From: Brachyhypopomus gauderio
Lineage: Eukaryota > Chordata > Actinopteri > Gymnotiformes > Hypopomidae
Direction of reading: 5' to 3'
Length of the DNA stretch: 64,000 bases
NCBI RefSeq assembly: GCF_052324685.1
Contig: NC_135218.1
Coordinates: 24,858,601-24,922,600 of the forward strand
Each line of letters starts with the position of its first letter. The first letter of the stretch is position 1. Below, in pieces: positions 50,411-63,050 of the stretch. The notes under the pieces are model-generated. The model saw nothing but the letters and a program-made list of their open reading frames with translations. It was not told where the DNA came from and searched no databases. Made by a program: the position numbers and the translations under genes.

Positions 50411-53400
50411 TCATGCAATGTCTTCCTCTTCATCCAGACTGAACATATGATGCTTTGGGAGAAAATAAGAAAGGGAGAGAGATGAGGGGACAGATGATGG
50501 GGGGAGAGATGAACAAAATGTCATCTAATGTGCAGTGACTCAACATGATTTTAGCATCGCTGCAGTACAGAGACTCCCATTGGAGGAAGAGGTGCTGAGG
50601 TCATCACCGCATGCACATGCTAATTGGCTGTGTTGGGTATGACTGCAGATTAAAACGCTGCTAGGCATTGATATTACTGGCTTCTCCAGAGAAGACAGTT
50701 GCTCAGTGTAAAACACTTTCTCAGCATGAACACTGCAGCCTTCAACTCGTCACCAGCAAAACTAGCGGAAACTCGCACGCGGAAACCGCACGTCGACGTT
50801 CCGGCCTGTTGACGCTCGGTTGTTAAGACACTGTAGGGTGGGCGGGGCCTTACCGAAGGGGACATGTAGCCGTCCGGACTGGAGCTCCTGCAGATGTGCA
50901 CTTGGTCCTCCGTGGTTTTCTGGTACACGGGGTTGTCGAAGTGGATGGTGTTGGTGTTCTTCAGCCTCCACTGTCGCCACAGCAACACGGCGCCAAACAC
51001 AGTCAGGCACACGGCGACTGAGGGGGGAGAGAAGACATGGGACGCGTAGATGAGCGTGTGCGATGGAGTGTCATGTTCAAAAGCAGTTAAATGCTACGAG
51101 TTCGTTCCGTGGGGACGGCGTAAGATGAGACGTCTTGAACGCACCTACAGGAAGTACGACATACAGCGCTACAGGGTGAGGTGCAGGACTGGCGACTGCT
51201 ACATAACCATCACTCGCACCTACAGAAGAAAACACACATTATAATACTGACTAGACTTGTAAAATAGTTCATAACATACTCTAGGTTTGATCCAGTACTA
51301 AAAACACCACTTTCTAATATGTGTTTGCATATTCAACAGTGTTCTGCAACACAAATGAAATACTATGCAACAATTTACCATTTTTAAAAGTTTGAACGAC
51401 AAATACTTGAAAAGTTGTTACCTTCAGCTTCGACCGCGTTCGTGTCTTTAGGAAGGTTGTTCCGAAGTTTGGGGTCAACCGCTCTAGGTGTGATCCAGGC
51501 TTTGCCTGTGGAGGAGGTGGTATCAGGTGATCTGACGGTAGTCCTGCCTGCTGGGACTCGGGGTGGAACTGCTGCTGTGGTCACCCCGGTCTCCGGTACC
51601 ACTGTGTAAACAAAATGGCAATTCGGCACATTAGACTTTTATGCAGCTGAGTCATTGTGGACATGTCGGCAAACAGATCTGGACAGCTGCTCGTCACAAG
51701 CAGATGCAGGATGTTCTATGTCAACAGAATGGTTCATTTGTGAAGCTACTGCAAATGACTGTTTATGTAATAACAGAACAGTGTGAGAGAGTGTGAAACC
51801 AGCAGAGTGTGTGAGAGTGTGAAACCAGCAGAATGTGGGTGAGTGCGCAACCAGCTCGGCGTGAGAGAGTGAGAAACTAGCTCAGTGTGAGAGAGTGAGG
51901 AACCAGCTCGGCGTGAGAGAGTGAGAAACTAGCTCAGTGTTAGAGAGTGAGGAACCAGCTCGGCGTGAGAGAGTGAGAAACCAGAGTGTGAAACCACCAC
52001 AGAGAGGTTGAGGAATGCTGCATAAAAGCCACACCTCCAAGAGAGGCCACGCCTACCTGCCACACACTTCCTCAGGTCGGGCCCCAGAGTCATGTGATCC
52101 GGGCACGCGCAGGTGTATTTGGGGGAGTGTTCGTTCACTTGCGGGGCTGGGAGACACATGTACTCACAACCTCCATTCAACTGGTCACCTTCCACACACC
52201 AGTTCTTACCTGTGCAGAAAACCAGTGGTTACGTCGAAATACCACAGACACTATTCTATTCACTATTCACTATTCTATTATGTAGTCAGCAAAGGTAAAT
52301 GAATGTGAACGAAAGTGAATTGGCACAATTTGCTTACCGTTGGGCTGCTTGAGGTTGTGATACACCACAATGTCCTCTGGCCCCGTCAGGTTCTCCACCA
52401 CACGCATGATCTCTTTTCCTGTCAGCCGATTGGCGCTCATGATTGCATTACTGGATACGTCTGTCCAGAACACTTTCTCCTGTGAAACACGAGTCATACA
52501 GAAAAAAAAATACAGAAAACTTCAGTCAGGAAACTTCAACGAGGAATTCATATTCAGCATTCCTAGACCAATGTGAACAGTATGTCTGAACTCTTTCACT
52601 CTTTTATTGAGCACAGAGTCATATGGGTTCATTTGGACTGAATAAACAGCATTTGAACTGAAATGAAAAGTGTAAAAATCTTTAGGCTGCCACACAAGAC
52701 TGTGGGAAGTGTTAAACACAGAAAGCAAGTCCAATATTTCAAACCCTTAGGGAACATAGTTGATCTGCAGGTTATAGCTAAATAGATCATGCGGGTTTTT
52801 AAACCACACACAATTCTACACAAATACATGCACATACCTCAAACACAGTCAGTGAGAGTGGATGAATAAGCTTCCCCTCGTCGATGATAAGTGTGTGTCT
52901 CCTCTCACCATTGACCCCGATGCTGGACAGAGTGTGAAGTTTGGAGTCCACCCAGTACAGTCGCTTATTCACCATGTCTGAACACACACAAACGTGGTTG
53001 CGTCATTGGCAGCAAATGTCTGGCAAATAGACTCTGTGACGTTTTGGATTTCGCTCTGAACAAGCTCTCATCACACAGCCAAGTCCAGAGGATAAGGAGG
53101 CATCTGCTGGTTACCACCCCCCGTAGGCCGGGCGGAGCGTCTTCCTGTGTCCTGGGTGAGCAGACTGCACACTCACCCAGTGTGATCCCGTTGGGCCAGA
53201 AGATGTCATTGGTGACCAGCGCGGATCGGTCTGCCCCGTTCAAACCGCACTTCTCGATCTGGGCGGGCCTGCCCCAGTCTGTCCAGTACATGAAACTAGA
53301 CACAATAACACCCAAAAGTTTAACTTAGCTGACTGATCAAGTGTCTGGACTATTCACCCAATAACGTTCTGATGACAATGTCAAAGCTAGACAGATTGTA

Positions 53401-55348
53401 TGTGGCTAGACTGAGTGGCAAGAATGGTGCTATGATGAACCACTGATTGTCTGTTGAACCATGAAGGTTTTTGTGTATATACACCGACTCACTTGTGCTG
53501 TGGGTCGACAACAATAGCACGTGGCTTTTTCAGCCCCTCCGTGATGAGTGTCTTGCGTTTGGATCCATCGGTTGATGCCACTGATATGGTGTCGAATGTG
53601 CTGTCAGTCCAGTAAATGTTGCCATGGATCCAGTCAACAGCCAAGCCCTCAGGGGTGGAGATATGGCTGTCAATCACGGTGCTGTGTTGTGAGGAGTTCT
53701 CAGCTTTGTCCAAGAGAGTACTGGGTAGGAAGACAATGTAAAGTGCTTTTAAGGATGTGATGTTCACTTCTACTGCACTGTAACCTTCAAACAGAGGGTC
53801 GGGAACTAGAGTTGAGGAACAAAATCTGTATAACTAAGTAGCTATCATTTCCATAAGGGTGCTGAGGTCTATGTGTTTTCGCTCAGACCACGTTAAACCA
53901 CCCATATCCCGTTATAACTCAGCCTGGAGCTCACTTACCTGTAGATCTTCTTGTGGAAGAGATCAGACCAGAAGATCTTTCCATTGGACATGTCCATGTC
54001 AAGCGCCACCACGTTCTTCAGCTGGGGGATCAGACACGTGTACTCACTCTTGTCCAGCGTCATCTTCCTCACCTCGTGACGGTTAGAGAAGAACAGGTAT
54101 GGAACATTGCCTAGAAGACACAGGAGGGGAAAATTATCATTTTTCACATTTTACCTTAAAATTATCCATGGACGTCATATAATTCAGAGGTCAGAGGATA
54201 GTATGCTAAAACAGTTTCTTTCCTCTAATTCACTTCAGCTTGTGAGGCAATTATCAAGGCTTCCCTGGGCTGACTTTATGTTCAGTGGATTAGCATTCTG
54301 TGCAGTGCTTGAGCAGAGGAGTGAGCAGCTCGCTGAAGGTTTGCGGCGTACCTGTGACAGCCTTGCACTCTTTGGTCATTGGGTCCACCTCGTATCCCTC
54401 CTCACACTCACACTTAAAGCTGCCCGGAAGGTTTATGCACACCTGAGAACAGGTGTCGGGGTTGGCACACTCGTCGATGTCTGCAGCAGACCAGTGGAGA
54501 GAGAGAACGTCAATCACAAACTTCACAGAGGCCATCCACCTCTCTGGACCAGTGTAGATACATTTCTGCTTTAGACATATGTGGTCTCTATGATGCCTCA
54601 AATCAAGAGTCCTATACTGTATGTCAAACACATGACAGTCGCCTGCCTATTTCGACCATTTCTTTTACATTACATACACGGGCAAACTCTGGAACAGTGG
54701 AAGAACTTTGCCTTCACCTGCACAGCGTTTGCTGTCCACCATGTGGTAGCCATCTGGACAGGAGCACTCGTAGCCGATCTTCAGGTCTCTGCAGATGTGT
54801 GAGCAGCCGCCGTTGTCTGTAAGACACTCGTTGGTATCTGGGCAGCAGAAGGAGACACCGTGTCATTATGGTTCAGACTTCCCTTCCCCTGGGTATCTTG
54901 CATGTTCACCTGTAGGGTTCTGTCCCTCTCTGTCCCCCTGTCCCCCCTGTCCTAGCTGATATGGATCACCCAACACGGCTGCACCGATGGTGATGACATT
55001 AATGACAGCAGCACTCACTGCATTCTTTGAGGGGCTCGTCTGACCAGTCCCGGCAGTCACGCTGTGAGTCACACACTTTGTCCATGCTGATACACTCTCC
55101 ACTTCGGCAATGAAAGGTCTCGGGACCCTCACACTTACTGTCTGCAGAGAGACAACGGGGCCTTCACTAAACATGACGTGTACATGCAAGAAGCTGAGTA
55201 CATGTGTGGATGCGTGTGTGTGTGTTTACATTGGTAAGTATGTTTTGAATAAACGATTAGACTGTTTGCCTATGGATGCGTTTAAACTGTTGGTTTTTGC
55301 ATTGTACACGAGAGTCCATGTGTAGGTGTGTGCATGTGTTTGTGTTCA

Positions 55349-55398
<50 letters not shown>

Positions 55399-58300
55399 TG
55401 TATTTTGCAACGTATGCTCACTTTCGCCACAGTCGGTCTCATCGCTCATGTCCCTGCAGTCGAACTCGCCGTCACACTGCCGGATGCCGGGGACACATGT
55501 GCCGTCGTCACACCGGAACTCATCCGGGCGGCAGGAGGGCGCACCTGTAACGGCCACACAGGTGTGAGAATAGCGAAGCAGAATGAGGCGAGGCGTTCCT
55601 CCGAAACAGGCAGGCGCCGTTTGTACCGGCCCACGCGTCTGGCACCACGGGGGGAAAGTGCTGGACTCACTGCAGTTGGCCTCGTCGGAGCGGTCAGCAC
55701 AGTCATCACCTCCGTCGCACCGCCACATGCCGTGGACGCACTCCCCGCTGCCGCAGTGGAACTCCTGGTCGTGGCAGGGCCTGCGGGTCGGCGCCTGCCG
55801 GCCCTCGCAGTTCTGCGGCCACTCGTCGGAGCCGTCGGCGCAATCGGCGTCTCCGTCGCACGCCCAAAGGCGGGGCACGCACACGCCATCGTGGCACTGG
55901 AACGATCCCGGCTTGCAGGTGCGGGCAGCGCACGCGGCCTCGTCGCTGCCGTCCGAACAGTCGGCGTCCTCGTCGCACACGAACGTCAATGACACGCACT
56001 GACCGTTACCGCAGCGGAATTCGTCCGCTGAGCAGTTCTTTGGCACTGAGATGGACACAAAGGGTGGCGGATTATGAGGTTGTCAGAGGTTACAGTTTAT
56101 GTCACAAAAAAACCCTTAAATAAATGCAAATGCATGCAAATTTATGCCGAAAAGGTCCAGTCTCATATTTAGATGAGGGATCGTACCACAGCCTTCCTCG
56201 TCCGCTCCATTCTCACAGTCGGCCTTTCCGTCACAGCGCCACCTGGAGGACACACACTGGTTCATTCGCCCACCACAGCTGAACTCCGATGACAGACATT
56301 TCTTCTCACCTGGACAAAAGACCATCCGATATACGACTTGTTAAATATAGAGAAAGACTTGGAGCACGACCTGTCAGCATTCAGTGCAGGTGACTAACAA
56401 AACTACGAAGAATTAACAGAATAAAAGTAAACTAAGTAAACCTCACTGAGATATAATGCAATGGTAAAATAGTCTTGGTTATCCCAGTCTAAATCAGCAC
56501 AACAGTGGCAATGATGTTGCTCATTATCATGATGACAACGGGTGTTTGGAGCGATGACGAGGTGCGTTGGACTCACTGCAGGTGGCGGGCAGCTCGTCGG
56601 TTCCGTCTCCGCAGTCGTCCATGCCGTCACAGACCCAGCGGGTGGTGACACACTTCCCGTTCCCACACTGGAACTGGTTCTGTCTGCAGGAAAAGGCACC
56701 TACTGCAGGAGAGAGCGGAGGGTGACCCACTGCACCACGGGGCCGAGCAGGTCACACACACGTTCCCCCTCGGGCGTGTCCACTAACTCGTCCACTAACT
56801 TATGCAATATGCACTAAAAATTAACTTGCGTTCATCATGTGTGGTGAATAAGAGTCTAGAAGGGCAATAATGCATTGTGAAAAGATTCATGCTCAAAGAC
56901 AAACGGTAAGATGACCAGAAGAAGAAATAGGATCATCTTAGCCGATAAGACTGGGTACAGTTCAGACACAGATATAGTTCAGGCACAAATGCAGTTTCAA
57001 ACAGACACAGTTCAGACACACCACAGCCTGTAGCTGTGCTTTTATATTTTCTAGTTTGTAACCAGGCATATAATGCCAGTAATAACGTAACTAGGCGCAG
57101 GTGTAACAGGAGTACCATTTGGAAAAAACTAGTGTGCCCACAAAACACACTGCTCTTGATGTGATGAATTTCAAAAAGAGGGGAAACCCAGATAAACAAA
57201 TGACTCAACGCAAAGACGAGAGCGGGAGGGAGGGTAAAGGAAAGTACCAAATTTGGTTTTATGATACGTACAGCTATACCTGCATGTGCAAATGTCAAGA
57301 CTCTAGAAAGGCCGTCACAAACACATTCCCCCCCCCCCCCCCCCCCATTTCTTTTTGCTAGTCTAAATGACATTTATCTGTCTCTTTAAGACAATGGCAA
57401 GAGGAGGAGTCTAGTAATCACACCACCAGTCGCTCATTGGTCGCAGTGGACATTCCGCATAATTGAGATACTACAGAGATGACGGGGAGGTGGGGAAAGA
57501 CGGTAACGGAATAAAATATGGGAACTTGGTGAACTCGATCTGAACTAAAGCAATAAAGTTTCCAAAAATGTGCAGTTCCTAGATACAGACACCACGCTTG
57601 TGATGTCACTGGCACGCCGTGAGCCTTTACTGTAATCCATGTTGTAATATGACTCTGCTGTGCTGACAAGACCAAGGACTGTGCTGCAGATCCATGTAGT
57701 TTAAGGTCATCTCTCCACCAGTACTAACACCGTCATGCGGTTTAAGGTCATCTCTCCACCAGTACTAACACCGTCATGCGGTTTAAGGTCATCTCTCCAC
57801 CAGTACTAACACCGTCATGCGGTTTAAGGTCATCTCTCCACCAGTACTAACACCGTCATGCGGTTTAAGGTCATCTCTCCACCAGTACTAACACCGTCAT
57901 GCGGTTTAAGGTCATCTCTCCACCAGTACTAACACCGTCATGCGGTTTAAGGTCATCTCTCCACCAGTACTAACACCGTCATGCGGTTTAAGGTCATCTC
58001 TCCACCAGTACTAACACCGTCATGCGGTTTAAGGTCATCTCTCCACCAGTACTAACACCGTCATGCGGTTTAAGGTCATCTCTCCACCAGTACTAACACC
58101 GTCATGCGGTTTAAGGTCATCTCTCCACCAGTACTAACACCGTCATGCGGTTTAAGGTCATCTCTCCACCAGTACTAACACCGTCATGCGGTTTAAGGTC
58201 ATCTCTCCACCAGTACTAACACCGTCATGCGGTTTAAGGTCATCTCTCCACCAGTACTAACACCGTCATGCGGTTTAAGGTCATCTCTCCACCAGTACTA

Positions 58301-58821
58301 ACACCGTCATGCGGTTTAAGGTCATCTCTCCACCAGTACTAACACCGTCATGCGGTTTAAGGTCATCTCTCCACCAGTACTAACACCGTCATGCGGTTTA
58401 AGGTCATCTCTCCACCAGTACTAACACCGTCATGCGGTTTAAGGTCATCTCTCCACCAGTACTAACACCGTCATGCGGTTTAAGGTCATCTCTCCACCAG
58501 TACTAACACCGTCATGCGGTTTAAGGTCATCTCTCCACCAGTACTAACACCGTCATGCGGTTTAAGGTCATCTCTCCACCAGTACTAACACCGTCATGCG
58601 GTTTAAGGTCATCTCTCCACCAGTACTAACACCGTCATGCGGTTTAAGGTCATCTCTCCACCAGTACTAACACCGTCATGCGGTTTAAGGTCATCTCTCC
58701 ACCAGTACTAACACCATCTTCCTTTCCACACCTTGTCTGGGATATGTATGGTGAAACAACAAATACATTCGCCAAATAGAGAGAGAAGGACATATAGATA
58801 ATACTCCAATGGTAGCTGCAG

Positions 58822-58890
<69 letters not shown>

Positions 58891-61427
58891 TGAGCATTCA
58901 TCTCCCTAAACCATACCAGCTGTTCTTGGAAAACTCTGCTGCGTTTACCAGGAACTACACTTCCCTTCCTCTGCGTATGAGACACTCTGGAAAAAACGCA
59001 GACAGAGTGGTGGCCCCTACGCTCTTACATCATCCACGTCAGCCCCCTGCTACATTTCCATAGTCCAGAGCCATAATTTCAAAGTTCTACTGGAATTACG
59101 TCCAATCCCAGCCCTTGCCTGGTTGAAGATTTCGCCTGACCATCAGAGACTGGAGGGACACACGGTTGACACATATAGACCAGTGTGGGACTCGTCTGGC
59201 CCCACCACAATGTGCAATAAATCAACTTTCTTCCAAAGACCCTAACCAACCCTGCATTCTCTAAACATCTTCCAAAAGATTACATTTAACTGTCATTGCT
59301 CACAGCGGCAGTGGGTTTGGCTGTTCGCTGTGAAAGCACATAGCGGCCCAAGGCCGTGAGACGAGACTTGAGGTCTCACCGAAACCTTCTTGTTTTCCTG
59401 CAGTGAAGCTGTGCAAACGTGATGAGCCAGCCGACACAGTGACAGCACACACGAAGTGCAGTACGAGACATTTAGGGGCCCTTCTGTTACGGGACGTCTG
59501 TTCGTAGCATTTAGGTCAGCAAGCATTCTTTAAGAGCACAAAGTCCTCTCCGTTCAGACTATACTACAGCTAAACAACATTGATCAGTATACAACAGCCC
59601 ATATAGCTGCCATAATATAGCACCCTAATAAACTAAAAGCATGCCCATGAAACTGTCACTACTACAAATACATTATGCAATCCTTTTTTTTTTGCACACA
59701 CTATAATATACAGAAACCGGTACTAACCAAATCAGATTATTAATTGCTTCTCCCTATTGTGAAATAACGTGCAGGAACCTGAATGTATTTGTTCCTCTAC
59801 TTATTAAAGAAGCTTGTTTTTTTATCCCCTTGTTTGTTTGTAGTTTTCCATAAACACACAGGGAGCTCCACCACTTAAACTCCCGTCTTGCAACCATCTG
59901 CCTCCCCTTTCTGCCTTTTATGGGTTTATGTCAGCGTTGTGTTTACTTACAGAGCATCATCCTCCCACATGGTTAATTTGTAATTATATACCACATGTGT
60001 GTAAAAGGCCTACGACCATAACCACCTATGCGGGCACTAATATAATAGGGGAGAATGTGTTTTATTACCAGCGGCTGGCCTTTGTACATGTACGGAGCAC
60101 TGTGTGGTGGTCCAAAAGGTGTTTAAATTCAAGGTGTGATTTGCAGATTGATTTGCGCTGTGAGACTCACAGTAACGGGGTGTCGTGTATGAACTTATTC
60201 CTTAGAGCATGGCAGAAAAAGTGTGCGAGTGTGTGTGTGTGTGGTTGGGCGGGGGTGAAATTGGATGGTATAACGCTTCCATCAGTAATGACTTTGCACA
60301 ATTCAGGAAATACAGTGAGGGTCGGCACAACCGCAGATTAGACTAACCGTTAAATACAAAACGCTGTAACTGCAGGGGTGTTATGAGGCTTTTAAAAAGT
60401 GTTCTGGGATGTCGTAGCATGCGTAGCATATTTTAGTATCGTTTTAATCTGACCAAATTGAATCCCGCAATCGTGTTTCAGCACGAAAGTCAGACCCCCA
60501 TGCCAGCTCGGGGCCACACCCAAGATAGTAAAACCGGCTTTTGTGTTCTGCAGTCTGCCACGCCCACCAATTAGCATAGCAGCCTCCATAAGGCGGAGCG
60601 CATCAATGAGCTCTTTTGTTATTGGCTGGTGGCGCACGTGCTGTCACCAGTGACACGTGGAGCGCCTCAAAGCCACACCCCATTCATTCTGTTATGAATC
60701 ACATCGAGAATCGCAGTTAAGCTTCACTGGAAAGTGACAAAGTAACTTCAAGGAGACTGATTTAAATATGAACTCGCAGTTTAACTATTGCTGTTTTATT
60801 GCTGTTAGTGAAACTGACAAGAAAAACTCGAAATACTCCACATTTTAGAAAATTCTAGAATTTCGACGTGCCGAGTTTCTACCGCGCCTCCTAAGCCACA
60901 CCCCCTGTAACCCACCGCCCCGCCCCCAATATTCGATCAGCCTCACATTAGCAGCTACAAGGTGCCCAGCCCACCATAAACAGAAACCGGCTAAACAAAT
61001 CACACTATCAGATGTTTGCTTTCTCCTTCTGCTTATGATGGACACGGTGTACATTTGTAGAGTCACCACCTCATACAGCTAGAAGCGTGCTGCATGCATC
61101 AGGATGACTATAGACTTCACCAACTATTTCTCACTAAAATAACTATTATTCAATTTTTGCTTCACTTACCTTTCTTTGACCACCCCATTAATCAACTGAA
61201 ATATGCATTAATATAAGTATATGCCGCAGCTTTGTGACTCTAGGTTTTGAGCACAAAGATTTTGTTATGCTGTCTATATTGCAGATCGATAATTTATCAT
61301 TTAAATATAATTATTAAAGGCACGGATTTAATGAGTTTCACTTACGTGTTGAAGCCAGACAGACGACAGAGAACACCACACAGCTCAAAATCGACCCGAC
61401 GTGTTTCCCAGATAAAGTCCACAGCAT
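50411..61427 (-). CDS. ldlr: Low-density lipoprotein receptor
   Basis: Cell-surface receptor that captures apoB/apoE lipoproteins and is internalised in clathrin pits. Minus-strand exons: 61427-61346, 56702-56577, 56309-56187, 56045-55671, 55544-55422, 55141-55019, 54837-54718, 54480-54352, 54110-53939, 53720-53493, 53295-53177, 52977-52838, 52479-52338, 52209-52057, 51601-51422, 51219-51145, 51017-50854, 50452-50411. That is 18 exons as in human; phases close; 871 aa (human 860). Signal peptide 1-27; seven LDL-A repeats (about 29-317; exon 4 holds LA3-5, with SDE motifs); EGF-A and EGF-B (318-400); YWTD beta-propeller (401-667); EGF-C (668-718); Ser/Thr/Pro linker (719-794); TM about 795-817; cytoplasmic tail with FDNPVY internalisation signal about 830-835; end [13 protein letters not shown]. 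Exons 16 and 18 are small (75 and 42 bases). Confidence 0.97.
51780..51990. repeat. Short tandem repeat in ldlr intron 14
   Basis: Several imperfect copies of GTGAGAGAGTGAGGAACCAG and its AAACTAGCTCAGT variant, between exons 14 and 15. Confidence 0.85.
55350..55396. repeat. (TG)n tract next to ldlr exon 5 donor
   Basis: About 23 TG units on plus, so (CA)n in the ldlr transcript, beginning about 25 bases after the exon 5 splice donor (exon ends 55422). Confidence 0.95.
57334..57347. repeat. Poly-C run
   Basis: An uninterrupted C homopolymer in ldlr intron 1; its length may be uncertain in the assembly. Confidence 0.85.
57699..58715. repeat. 41-bp minisatellite in ldlr intron 1
   Basis: About 24.8 copies of a 41-base unit (GTTTAAGGTCATCTCTCCAC plus CAGTACTAACACCGTCATGCG). 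Reading through, I found no internal substitutions; only the two edges differ (TAGTTT at the start, CACCATC at the end). On plus, each unit contains TTAAGGTCA. A (TG)n(AG)n tract follows at 58823-58890. Confidence 0.97.
58823..58890. repeat. (TG)n(AG)n microsatellite
   Basis: About 28 TG then 6 AG units in ldlr intron 1. Confidence 0.95.
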
Positions 61428-61664
61428 CTTCGCTCTTTGCTTTCCCAAACTTGGATGCGACTAAATGAAAGGATGGCGTTCACCGGCGCGCGCGCTGCCC
61501 ACGGGATGCGGCGCGTGCGTAACTGCACTGAACGGGCTAAACGTCTTAATCGAAAATAAATGATAGGACTGTTCTTGGGTCACGGTTCTGTTTACGAGAC
61601 GGGCGGACGGTGTTGTCGTACAGGAGCGCGGTCTCGTTAAATTGCCATATGCCAAATCTGACCA

Positions 61665-61675
61665 ATTTCAATGTG
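61665..61675 (-). promoter_or_regulatory. TATA-like element of the ldlr promoter
   Basis: Minus strand CACATTGAAAT. The human LDLR promoter, as I remember it, has the same 11 bases at the TATA-like position downstream of its third repeat. About 240 bases upstream of the ATG at 61427. Confidence 0.55.
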
Positions 61676-61684
61676 GTCCAGAGC

Positions 61685-61694
61685 GGGGCGGGGC
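61685..61694 (-). promoter_or_regulatory. Sp1-type GC box, ldlr promoter
   Basis: GCCCCGCCCC on the minus strand, directly downstream of the sterol response element, where human LDLR repeat 3 (an Sp1 site) lies. A second GC box (CCCCGCCC, minus) lies upstream at about 61741-61748. Confidence 0.6.
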
Positions 61695-61701
61695 TTACGG
61701 A

Positions 61702-61711
61702 GTGGTGTGAT
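61702..61711 (-). promoter_or_regulatory. Sterol response element, ldlr promoter
   Basis: Minus strand ATCACACCAC, one base different from human LDLR SRE-1 (ATCACCCCAC), the binding site of SREBP. It lies about 275 bases upstream of the start codon and next to a GC box, as expected for sterol-regulated transcription. SREBP binding is inferred from the motif and its context. Confidence 0.65.
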
Positions 61712-61759
61712 GTTTGAAGTGGCGCACGTCGTCACGGTGTGGGCGGGGTTATGATGACA

Positions 61760-63018
61760 CGCCACACTGGGAGTGGGCGTGTCTAAGAGCCGGTTTCACG
61801 TCAACACCCCCCAAGACGGTTTAATCCCCCGTGTGTGGTTAAAAATGAATGAATGGATGTCCGTCTAAGTCTCGCGCAACACCGAGACTTAAAATGAGGG
61901 TTGTACATTCAAAATGTAATCGTTTAATTGTGTGCGTATATGTGTGTGTGTGTGTGTGTGTGTGTTTGTGTGAGAGAGAGAATTATTTAGTTTATTAAGT
62001 TTATTGAGTAAATCAGATTTCGTAAATGTAATGCTAATACATAGGGAATGTAACATCTAAACATGGCTTAATTTATGTTGCAAGAAGGGTGAGTTTCGTT
62101 GCAATCTGCTTGGGTGAGACTTCAGTCACCACGGTAAACGGGGAAAAGTCCCTCCTCATGCAACCCTGCAATCTTCCACAGCACCGGAGGTGGGGGCTGG
62201 GGGAGGGGGGCTGGTTCCTGTCTGCTGCTCCATCTGGGGGGTCTGCGAGGGGCTCCAGTTCTCTGCTACATGTAGCCTAGTCACTTCGTCCTGGTAACAG
62301 GATACATATATGTATATTTGTCTCACCCCAAGTAGTATGTGTAAATGAAGGTGAATTTGAAAGTTGAAAGGAAGCTACACAAGAATCAACTGAGAAGTAA
62401 GGCAAGGAAAGTTATTTATTTAATATATTTATTGTCTGCATGTTGGATATTTCTTCCACCTGCCATTAAAACAAACAGAAAATATGTAAATAAAACACAA
62501 CCAAAATGCAAATAGTCATAATTCTTGTATGTACTTTTTTCAAAAAAGCAATCACATGGAGACTTGTGTTCCGACCAGTAGTATCTGTGTGAAATGGGTG
62601 GAGTGATTGACACAGCTTGGATCTGACAACTGTGATTGCCACAGAGACAGTCTGTCGACAAAGACTGGTGAGATTATGTTCAACCAGGTGAGCCAAAGAC
62701 AGTGAGACATTATTTGAATGAACCAATTATACTACTAACCTTGACTCACCACTCCTGTGGTAAATGTTTCATAAGAGTCAATTTGTTCACCTTCAGTTTG
62801 TATGTCATATCGTAAAGCCGATAGTGTGTGTCCCTTTGATTCACACACTGGGTGTAAGTGTGGGGAATAATGCATTTATGAGCTCATGCAGTGGGGAGAG
62901 TGAGAGAAAGAGAGAGAGAGAGAAGTATTTCAAGAATGCAGAAATAGCTGCTCAACCACATAGCAGTGGAGCCCTCCTCTGACATGTACTACTAACAAAG
63001 ACGGGCATACAATGAGAC

Positions 63019-63050
<32 letters not shown>

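Noticed and set aside
55276-55992. Plus-strand frame of 238 residues
   Set aside because: Antisense to ldlr exons 4 and 5 and extended by a TG tract; no domain.
57699-58715. Regular 41-bp repeats resembling a CRISPR array
   Set aside because: Units are contiguous with no unique spacers, no cas genes are present, and the DNA is vertebrate.
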